From assembly GCA_963837775.1 (NCBI GenBank), contig CAWIOX010000001.1, forward strand, positions 112,219 through 176,218: a stretch of 64,000 bases of DNA, in the 5' to 3' direction. The stretch is from CAWIOX01 sp963837775 (lineage in GTDB: Bacteria; Pseudomonadota; Gammaproteobacteria; Burkholderiales; Burkholderiaceae_D). Shown here piece after piece: positions 55,841 through 64,000 of the stretch; the stretch's first letter is position 1, and every line of letters begins with the position of its first letter. The position numbers and the translations under genes are program-made. The notes beneath the pieces were generated by a model. That model worked only from the letters and a program-made list of their open reading frames with translations. It did no database searches and was not told where the DNA came from.

Positions 55841-57554
55841 TCAGGAAATCGGCATGTGCAGCGCCGTCCCGGCGCTGCACATGACAGGTCCGATCCACGC
55901 AAAGCAGGCGCCCCAGGCGGCCAGATCGAGCTGCGTGCCGCTGATGCCGGCCGCGCTGAAACCGTGGCCGTCGCAGGCAGTCAGTGCGCCGGTCCCGGCC
56001 GGCAACGCATAGCTGGCGGCCGAGTCCGACAGGTTGAATGCGCACAACAGCTGCTTGCCGTCCTGCTTGCGGATGAACGCCAGCACCTGCGTCATCGACC
56101 GGCAGCATGCTGATGTCGCCGTCGATCAGCAGCGGCTGCGTCTTGCGCCATTTCAAAAAGGTGCGGTAATGCGCGAGCACGCTGTCGGCTTGCCGCTGCT
56201 GCACATCGGCCGCCAAGGCCAGATGCGGCGCCGCCACGGGCAGCCAGCTCTGGCTGGCGCTGCTGAAACCGGCTTGCGGCGCGGCGCCCGACCACGGCAT
56301 CGGCGTGCGGCAACCGTCGCGCCCCTTGAACGCCGGCCACATCGTGATGCCGTAAGGGTCCTGCAACTGCTCGAAGGCCAGGTCCGCTTCCGGCAGGCCC
56401 AGTTCATCGCCCTGATAGATGCACGGGCTGCCGCGCAATGACAGCTGCATAGCCGCATACAGCTTCAATGCGGCCGGCGTGGCGTGCGCGCCGCCCCAGC
56501 GGGTCGCGACCCGCACCACATCGTGGTTCGAAATCGCCCAGCAGGCCCAGCCGTCGGTCACCCGTTGCTCGAAATCGCTCATGGTCTGGTGAAAATGCGG
56601 CGCCGAGCAGGCTTCGCTGAGCAGATCGAAGCTGTACGCGGTGTGCAGCTTGTCGCCGCCGTTGGTGTATTCGGCCATCACGCCCAAGGAGTCATCGGCA
56701 CCGACTTCGCCGACCGTGGTGATGCCCGGATATTCGTCCAGCATGGCGCGGATGCGCTGCAGGAACGCGATGTTTTCCGGCTGCGTCTTGTCGTACTGAT
56801 GCCATTGCCACGCATACGGATTGACGCTGTTGACCGCGCCGTCGATGCCTTGCGGACGGCCGCGGGGCGGATTGTCGCGCAGCAAAGGGTCGTGCATGTA
56901 AAAGTTCACGGTGTCGAAGCGGAAACCGTCGACCCCCAGCTCCAGCCAGAAGCGCATCGCGTCCAGCAGCGCCTGCTGCACCTGCGGATGGTGCACGTTC
57001 AGGTCGGGCTGGCTGGTCAGGAAATTGTGCAGGTAATACTGCTCGCGCGCGGTATCCCACTGCCAGCCGGAGCCGCCGAAAATCGACAGCCAGTTGTTCG
57101 GCGGCGTGCCGTCGCCCTTGGCGTCGGCCCACACATACCAGTCGGCTTTCGGGTTGTTCTTGCTGGCGCGGCTCTCGGTAAACCACGGATGATTGTCCGC
57201 GGTGTGGCTCAGCACCTGGTCGATCATCACGCGCAGCCCCAGCTGATGGGCCTGTTCCAGCATGGCGGTGAAGTCGTCCAGCGTGCCGAACATCGGATCG
57301 ACAGCGCAGTAGTCGCTGACGTCGTAGCCGAAATCCTTCATCGGCGACTTGAAGAACGGCGACAGCCAGATCGCATCGACGCCGAGCGCGGCGATATACG
57401 GCAGCCGCTGCGTGATGCCGTTGAGGTCGCCGATGCCGTCGCCGTTGCTGTCCTGGTAGCTGCGCGGATAGATCTGGTACACCACGCCGCCGCGCCACCA
57501 GTCGGGCTGGCTCAGGTTGCCGGAAAACTGCTTGAAGGTTTGCGCCTCGCTCAT
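55841..57554 (-). CDS. GH13 alpha-glucosidase (AglA-like), frameshifted
   Basis: After correction 570 aa. Cytoplasmic GH13 enzyme with VYQIYPRSYQDSNGDGIGDLNGI, the nucleophile Asp in DGFRFDTVNFYMHD, acid/base Glu in TTVGEVGADD and the transition-state Asp in AISNHDVVR. It hydrolyses short alpha-glucosides such as maltose, sucrose or trehalose; which one cannot be told. The frame breaks near 56095, where the C-terminal beta domain continues as TQVLAFIRKQDGKQLLCAFNLSD; the length is 3n+1. It lies between the permease and ATPase genes, the order of the rhizobial agl operon. Confidence 0.9.
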
Positions 57555-57663
57555 TACGACTTGCTCCAGAATTAAATTCAGTATTAAAAATGCGCCACCC
57601 TTGCCGGGTCAGCCGACATCATTCATATAAAAATGTAAGGAAAAAGAGGGGGAATATTGCCGC

Positions 57664-58505
<842 letters not shown>

Positions 58506-58544
58506 GATAGTTCTCCTGCAGGCCCGATGGGCTGCACGTTTAAA

Positions 58545-59511
58545 TTAACCTTCGGCATTGGTGCGGCTGAATTTCATGTAGATCAGCGTGCACAGCGCGA
58601 TGATCAGGAACAGCACGGTGGAGGCGGCCGAGCCTTAGCCGACATAGCCGTTGGCGATCATTTTTTCGCGCACGAAGCCGGACATGCTGATGGTGCTTTC
58701 ATTGGTGCCGGTCAGGATGTAGATCAGGTCGAACACGCGCAGCGCGTCGAGCAGGCGGAAGATGATCGCGACCATCAGCGCCGGCTTGATCAGCGGCAGC
58801 GTGACCTTGAAGAACACCTTGGCCGGATGGATGCCGTCGACCTGGGCCGCTTCGTAGCAATCCTTGGGCAGCATCTGCAGCGCCGCCAGGATCAGCAGCG
58901 CCATGAACGGCGTGGTCTTCCAGACGTCGACCAGCAGCACCGAAAACATCGGCAGGTCGGTGGTGAACGCGATCTTGTCGAAGTTCAGCGCGGCCAGCAT
59001 GATGTTGAAAATGCCGTATTGGTCGTGCAGCATCCAGCCCCACATCTTGGCCGAGACGATGGTCGGAATCGCCCACGGCACCAGCACCGCGGTGCGCACC
59101 AGCCCGCGGCCCTTGAACTGGGCGTTCAGCACCAGCGCGACGACCAGGCCGAACACGGTTTCCAGCGTCACCGAGCAGACCGAGAAGAACAGCGTGTTCT
59201 TGACGGCCGCGGCCCAGGCCGGATCGATGCAGATTGCCGCGGTTGAAGAACAGGCCGTAATCGCCGACATAATTCTCCAGCCCGACGAACTTGACGCCTT
59301 CTCCGCCCAGCCGGTCCAGCCGGGCATCGGTCAGGCTGAGCCAGATGCTGCGCCCCAGCGGCTCCAGCGCGACCAGCGCCAGAATGATCAGCATCGGCGC
59401 CAGGAAAATCCAGGCGCTGCGGATGCGTTGTTTGGTGAGGGCGCTGGGCGGCACTTTTTCTGCTGCGGCGCTGACGGCGTCCTGTGGAACGCTGATGGGT
59501 ACGGCACTCAT
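58545..59511 (-). CDS. Sugar ABC transporter permease 1 (MalF/AglF-like), frameshift and nonsense codon
   Basis: 321 aa after correction. N-terminus ALTKQRIRSAWIFLAPMLIILALVALEPL, EAA motif YEAAQVDGIHPAKVFFKVTLPLIKP. The frame breaks near 59237 (one extra base; length 3n+1). A further lesion is a TAA at 58635-58637, after NGYVG. Reading through gives SAASTVLFLIIALCTLIYMKFSRTNAEG, the expected last TM helix. Without read-through that helix would be lost, which should inactivate the transporter. Confidence 0.85.
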
Positions 59512-59574
59512 TCGATGTCTCCTCCGGTTCGGATGGATGGTGCAACGCGGATCAAGTTGCCCGCTATGGCGTCT

Positions 59575-59606
59575 GAAAAACCGGCCCGCTCATGGGCCGG
59601 CTTTTC
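59575..59606 (-). terminator. Hairpin between the binding-protein and permease genes
   Basis: On the minus strand GCCGGCCC-ATGAGC-GGGCCGGTTTTT is a typical GC stem with U-run, just after the binding-protein stop at 59619. Partial termination here would keep the binding protein above the membrane subunits, as in many sugar ABC operons. Confidence 0.85.
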
Positions 59607-59618
59607 CTAGCCTGTTTC

Positions 59619-60912
59619 CTACCACTTGTCGCCGCGGCGCATATGGCTCAGGTCGCCGTCCAGTTTCCTGACGCTGTCGGCGCCCCTGGCCTTGCCGGAC
59701 AGGGTCGCGTAAGCGGCGTTCCAGAACGCGCTCGACACTTCGTTGTATTTTTCGCCGGTCACGGTGGCCGGACGCGCGACCGCATTGGTGAACACCTCGT
59801 ACAGCGAGCCGAAGAACGGCGCCGCCTTCAGCACGTCCTTGTCCTTGTACAGTTCAGGAATGGTCGGATTGTAAGAACCCTCGATCGCACGCCGTTTCTG
59901 CACCTCCTTGCTGGTCAGGTACAGCACCAGGTCGACCGCCTGCGCCGGCTGCTTCGAATACTTCGATACCGCCAGCTGCCAGCCGCCCAGCGTCGCTGCG
60001 CTCTGGCCGTCGGCGCCGCCTTTCGGCAACGCGGCGATCACCGACCTTATCCTTCACCTTGCTGTCGCTTTTCTGCGCCAGCGACCACGCATAAGGCCAG
60101 TTGCGCATGAACACCGAATTGCCGTTCTGGAACACGCCGCGCGCTTCTTCTTCGCCGAAGCTCAGCACGCCCTTGGGCGAGATCTTGCCGACCCAGCCGG
60201 CCGCCATGTCCAGCGCCTTGGCCGCCTGCGGGTTGTTGATGCTGATCTTGCCGTTGCTCTCGATGATGCTGCCGCCCTTGTAGCTCGACACCCATTCCAG
60301 CGCGTTGCAGCTCAGGCCTTCATAGGCTTTGCCCTGGAACACATAGCCCTGCATGCCCTTGTTGCCGGCCTTGCGCTCGCCGTCCTGGATCTTTTGCGCG
60401 GTCGCCGTCATTTCTTCCCAGGTGGTCGGGGCTTTTTCCTGGTATTTTTCGAGCAGGTCCTTGCGGTAGTACAGCAGGCCGGCATCGGTGAACCACGGCA
60501 TCGCAAGCAGTTTGCCGTTGACCGTGTTGTTGGCGATGATCGCCGGGAAATGGGTTTTCTCGATGCCCTTGGTGTAGGGCGTCAGGTCGAGCAGGTGCTG
60601 CTTGATCACGCCGGGCCACACGACGTCGACCATCACCACGTCGATTTCGCTCGATTGCGCGCCGAATTGCTGGCGGAACAGGGCCAGAATGTCGGTGGTC
60701 GAATTGGGCGCGGTGAACAGCTTCACCTTGTTGCCGGTCTTGGCCGACCATTCGTCGGTCAGTTTCTTGCAGATTTCAAAGTCTTGTCCTACCGAGCCGC
60801 AGGAAATGGTGAGCTCGGCCGCGGCCGCCGTCTGCGCGCCGCCGGCCAGCAGCACCACTGCGGCGGCGGTAGCGTAGGCAGAGCGTTTCATCAATTGTTG
60901 TAATGCAATCAT
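59619..60912 (-). CDS. Alpha-glucoside ABC transporter substrate-binding protein (ThuE/AglE-like), frameshifted
   Basis: After correction 430 aa. Signal peptide (ends GGAQTAAAA), then a type-1 extracellular binding fold: ELTISCGSVGQDFEICKKLTDEWSAKTG, IDVVMVDVVWPGVIKQHLLDLTPY, MPWFTDAGLLYYRKDLLEKY. It fits trehalose/maltose-type binding proteins. The frame breaks near 60040 (KVKDKVG to VIAALPKGG); the length is 3n+1. The start at 60912 is preceded by AGGAGACAG. First gene of the operon, directly under the LacI-type operators. Confidence 0.9.
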
Positions 60913-61029
60913 TTTCTGTCTCCTGAGGCTCGGCAAGGAATTGAGCCAAATGTAATTTTTTTGAGTGTCCGGGCAGTATCGCGACTGCAGACTGGAACCG
61001 GACTCTTATTTATTGACGTTTTTTTAAAT

Positions 61030-61064
61030 CCAAAACGTTATGGATAATAACCAAAACGCTTTGG
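61030..61064. promoter_or_regulatory. Two tandem LacI-family operators
   Basis: CCAAAACGTTATGGA (61030-61044) and CCAAAACGCTTTGGA (61051-61064/65) both match the LacI/CcpA-type palindrome with a central CG. Their centres are 21 bp apart, two helical turns, in the 280-bp divergent gap between the binding-protein gene (minus) and the LacI gene (plus). They should bind the LacI-family protein encoded at 61193-62206 and control both directions. Confidence 0.85.
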
Positions 61065-61192
61065 ATGGTAAATAAATTTTTAAAAAAGTTTTATTTTCCG
61101 CTCCGCGGGCGCAAATTCGGACTGATTCTGAGTATCATCGCTATCAGTGCGGCACAAGTACGCATTCAATGCAGTTTAGGTAAATAAGCGAC

Positions 61193-62206
61193 ATGTCACT
61201 CAAAGAAATTGCAAAGACCTTAGGCCTTTCGATCACGACGGTGAGCCGCGCGCTGAATGGCTATCCGGAAGTGTCGGAGAAAACCAGAAGCCTGGTGATG
61301 GCGGCCGCCAAGGCCGGCGGTTACAGCCCGAACCCGCAGGCGCGCAGCCTGGTGACGGGGAAAATGGATGCGGTCGGCATCATCTATCCGATCAGCCGCA
61401 ACGACCTGGGCGATCCGGCATTTCTGGACACGATAGCCAGTCTTGCGCTGCGGCTGGATCAGGAGGACATGGATCTGGTGATTACGTCGGCGGTGGCGGG
61501 CGACGAATTGCGCGCGTACCGGCGCATGCTCAGCCGGCGCCGGGTCGATGGCCTGATCGTCGCGCAGACGCTGGTGCAGGACCCGCGCCTGGATTTCCTG
61601 CAGCAGCAAAAATTTCCGTTTGTCGCATATGGCCGCAGCGCGTCTTGCGACCAGTACCCGTGGTTTGATGTCGACAACCGGGCCGGCCTGAAACTGGCGG
61701 TCGACCGGCTGCTGTCTTTCGGGCATCGCCGGATTGCGCTGATCAGCGCGTCGACCACGCTGAATTTTTCCGTGCAGCGCCGTACCGGCTACCTGGACGG
61801 ACTGGCCGGCGCCGCGCTTGCGGCCGACCCGGCGTATATCGTGGACGATGTATTCGATCGGCGCAGCGGCTATAGCGCGATGCAGCAATTGCTGGCGCTG
61901 GCGCAGCGCCCGACCGCGGTCATCGTCGACAACAATCTGGGCGGCATCGGCGTGATGCGCGCCTTGCTGGATGCCGGCGTGGTGGCCGGGCGCGATCTGT
62001 CGGTGATCATCTACGACGGCCTGCCGCCCGATACGCTGGTCGGCACCACCGTCACCGCCATCATCCAGCCCGAACCCGGCAAGGTCGGGCAGCAGCTGGC
62101 GGACATGATGCTGGCGCTGCTGGCGGGCGAAGACCCGACTCGCCTGCAGGTGTTATGGCAGCCGGCAATCCAGGTCGGCACCTCGGACGGCCCCTGTCCG
62201 CGCTAG
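61193..62206 (+). CDS. LacI-family regulator of the alpha-glucoside operon (AglR-like)
   Basis: A 337-aa repressor. N-terminal HTH SLKEIAKTLGLSITTVSRALNGYPEVSEKTR with the hinge helix NPQARSLVTG, then a periplasmic-binding-like sugar domain (VGIIYPISRNDLGDP). It is divergent from the transporter operon with two operators in between. It is expected to bind them and release on the inducing sugar or a product. Confidence 0.93.
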   Translation: MSLKEIAKTLGLSITTVSRALNGYPEVSEKTRSLVMAAAKAGGYSPNPQARSLVTGKMDAVGIIYPISRNDLGDPAFLDTIASLALRLDQEDMDLVITSAVAGDELRAYRRMLSRRRVDGLIVAQTLVQDPRLDFLQQQKFPFVAYGRSASCDQYPWFDVDNRAGLKLAVDRLLSFGHRRIALISASTTLNFSVQRRTGYLDGLAGAALAADPAYIVDDVFDRRSGYSAMQQLLALAQRPTAVIVDNNLGGIGVMRALLDAGVVAGRDLSVIIYDGLPPDTLVGTTVTAIIQPEPGKVGQQLADMMLALLAGEDPTRLQVLWQPAIQVGTSDGPCPR

Positions 62207-62222
62207 CAGCCAGCGCCATCGC

Positions 62223-62387
62223 TCACAGCGGCACCATCTCGAAATCGGCCTTGGCGACGCCGCAATCCGGGCATGCCCAGTCGGCCGGGATGTCGTCCCA
62301 GCGGGTGCCGGCGGCGATGCCTTCTTCCGGCATGCCCAGCGCTTCGTCATAGATGAAGCCGCATACGATGCATTGATAGCTTTTCAT
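62223..62387 (-). CDS. Rubredoxin
   Basis: A 54-aa protein: MKSYQCIVCGFIYDEALGMPEEG, then WDDIPADWACPDCGVAKADFEMVPL. Two CxxCG knuckles (YQCIVCGF and WACPDCGV) bind one iron. It is an electron carrier, often serving alkane hydroxylases or oxygen and peroxide detoxification. Short enough to be missed by a length filter. It is convergent with the LacI-family gene with a 16-bp gap. Confidence 0.95.
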   Translation of the reverse strand: MKSYQCIVCGFIYDEALGMPEEGIAAGTRWDDIPADWACPDCGVAKADFEMVPL

Positions 62388-62666
62388 GGCGTGTCCTTTT
62401 TATTGAGTTGTCTGTTGGTCGATCTCGGGCCGGATTGCTTACGCGCTGGCGAGTTCGGCTGCCAGCGCGGCGCCCGCTGCCGTATTGCCGGCGTTTGCCT
62501 CGTGCGGCGCCGGGATTTTTGAAAATATTGGGGGTATGTGATGAAAAGCGTGGATACCCGCAGGTAATCATTGGGCTGTTAAAAATACACCGGTCAGTAT
62601 ATTTTTAGCCCCGGAGCGCGTTTTTGCGCCGCTGTGGCGTGCTTGCGGCGGGTTTTCCACCCCGTT
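62388..62666. other. Intergenic region with repeat copy E
   Basis: 279 bp with copy E of the dispersed repeat at 62530-62606 and no gene. It is the upstream region of the rubredoxin gene and the downstream region of the guanine deaminase gene. Confidence 0.6.
62530..62606 (+). repeat. Dispersed ~76-bp intergenic repeat, copy E
   Basis: GGGGGTATGTGATGAAAAGC, ATACCCGCAGGTAATCATTGG, CTGTTAAAAATACACCGGTC and AGTATATTTTT. It sits between two minus-strand genes. Confidence 0.83.
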
Positions 62667-63985
62667 TTAGCCCTCGCGCTGATGCACGCTGCGTCCGGCC
62701 GCATAGGTCGCGGCGACGCTGCGGTCGTCGCCCAGCAGCGCCAGCGCGAACAGCAATTCTTCCAGGCTGTCGGCGCGCGCGCTGCGGCGCGCCAGCAGCG
62801 GGGTGGCCTGCGGGTCGAGCACGATGAAGTCGGCTTCGGCGCCGGGCGCGAAGTTGCCGATGGTGCCTGCCAGCTGCATGCTGCGCGCCGCGCCCAGCGT
62901 GGCCAGGTAGAACAGGCGCAGCGCCGACAGCGCAGTGCCGCCCATGCGCGCGACCTTGAACGCCTCGTTCATGGTCTGCAGCATCGAGAACGAGGTGCCG
63001 CCGCCGACATCGGTGGCCAGCGACAGCGCCACCTGCGCCGCGTCGGCCCGGGCGAAATCGAACAGGCCGCTGCCGAGGAACAGGTTGGAAGTCGGGCAGA
63101 CCGCAATCGCGGCCTGGGTCTCATGCCATGCGCCTGAAGTCGGCGTCGTCGAGCCAGATGCCGTGGCCGTACATCGCGCGCGGGCGCAGCAGGCCGACCC
63201 TGTCGTACACGTCCAGATAGCTGCGCGCGCTGGGAAACAGCTGCCTGACCCACGCCACTTCGTCGGTGTTTTCGGCGACGTGGGTCTGGATATAGGTGTC
63301 CGGATAGGCGCGCGCCAGTTCGCCCGCCAGCTGCAGCTGCGCGTCGCTGGAGGTCGGCGCGAAGCGCGGCGTGATCGCGTACAGCTGGCGGCCGCGCCGA
63401 TGCCATTTCTTGATCAGGTCTTCGGTGTCGCGCGCGCCGCCCTCGGCCGTGTCGCGCAGGAATTCCGGGCAGTTGCGGTCCATCAGCACCTTGCCGGCCA
63501 CCATGCGCAGGTTGCGCCGTTCGCTGGCGCTGAAAAACGCGTCGACCGAGGCCGGATGCACGGTGCAATACACCATCGCGGTCGTGGTGCCGCAGCGCAG
63601 CAGCTGGTCGATGAAGAATTCGGCCACTTCGGCCGCATGCTCCGGCTCGGCAAAGCGGCGCTCGGCCGGGAAGGTGTACTGCTGCAGCCACGGCAGCAGG
63701 CCGGGCGCGGGCGACGCGATGATGTCGGTCTGCGGGTAATGCAGATGGGTGTCGATGAAGCCGGGCACGATCAGCTTGCCGCGGTAGTCGGTCACCACCG
63801 TATCCGGCGCCAGGCCGGGATGCAGCTGCGCATAGTCGCCGGCGGCCTCGATCCGGCCATCGTTGACGATCAGCAGGCCGTCTTCATGCCATTGATAGGC
63901 ATCGTTGTCGACCGCCGGGTCGGCCCGTGAAATGCAGGATGCCGGCGCGGTAGGCTTGCAGCGCGGGTTGGTCAGCAGTAGTCAT
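62667..63985 (-). CDS. guaD: Guanine deaminase, two frameshifts
   Basis: After correction 438 aa (439 in E. coli). It hydrolyses guanine to xanthine. Zinc ligands are in PGFIDTHLHYPQTD (HxH), ETHVAEN-type IQTHVAENTDEV, the His in MYGHGIWLDD and the Asp in LATDVGGGTSFSML. Frames break near 63130 (SYLDVY...FRRMA to ETQAAIAVCPTSNLFLGSG) and near 63930 (GGCCGACCC; one base removed gives LHFTGDPAVDNDAYQW). The length is 3n+2, consistent with two insertions. The start is at 63985, near the window edge. It feeds xanthine, and so urate, into the PuuD-UraH-UraD route encoded elsewhere in this window. Confidence 0.92.
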
Positions 63986-64000
63986 GAATCAATTCCTTGT

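Noticed and set aside
57590..57660. Tenth copy of the dispersed repeat downstream of the alpha-glucosidase start
   Set aside because: Only a short TATTAAAAATG match; the core TTGCCGCA/TTCATTGG is not in the right order.

Overview
The window is about 64 kb of GC-rich proteobacterial DNA. Protein families and gene orders fit the Betaproteobacteria, order Burkholderiales, probably an Oxalobacteraceae-like organism. That placement is inferred: there is no rRNA or other phylogenetic marker here. Many reading frames carry a single frameshift, nearly always +1, and the corrected lengths match the families. Much of this looks like assembly or base-calling error. Between 29.7 and 35 kb the lesions are so dense that true decay is also possible.

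Layout. (1) 1-1553: the end of an integrated element, with a tyrosine integrase and the duplicated 3' half of a tRNA-Arg(CCG) as attachment scar. (2) 2.0-11.2 kb: an exported-fibre or adhesin locus resembling the Fap functional-amyloid system. It has a sigma54-type promoter, a Gly/Ala/Thr-rich repeat protein, a periplasmic C39 peptidase flanked by two secreted proteins that each carry a double-glycine (LxxxRGG) motif, and, convergently, a coiled-coil plus beta-barrel outer-membrane protein, a zinc-ribbon/TM protein and a TAXI-type binding protein. This is the best candidate for an undescribed system. (3) 11.5-17.3 kb: glyoxylate/glycerate genes (tartronate semialdehyde reductase, glycerate kinase) and purine breakdown (UraD-AllC fusion, PuuE, UraH). 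(4) 18.4-35.06 kb: a Tad pilus locus with two Flp pilins, preceded by a perfect FNR-type site and closed by a strong terminator; its distal genes are broken. (5) 35.3-37.6 kb: ahpC-ahpF. (6) 37.7-41.3 kb: urate oxidase PuuD, an M20 hydrolase and an RluA-family pseudouridine synthase. (7) 41.4-52.2 kb: signalling, with two large GGDEF-EAL proteins, a DUF2189 membrane protein and a 7TMR-DISM kinase/LuxR regulator pair. (8) 53.6-62.2 kb: alpha-glucoside uptake and hydrolysis (binding protein, two permeases, GH13 alpha-glucosidase, ATPase, glucokinase) under a divergent LacI regulator with two tandem operators. (9) 62.2-64 kb: rubredoxin and guanine deaminase.

How the parts work together. Guanine deaminase, PuuD, UraH, UraD, PuuE and AllC cover most of guanine-to-ureidoglycolate breakdown. 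The GarR-like reductase and glycerate kinase can process the glyoxylate carbon that follows. The Tad and ahpCF blocks sit inside this purine set. A dispersed intergenic repeat of about 76 bp occurs nine times across the window in both orientations, including inside the tad locus, and is not explained by any gene.
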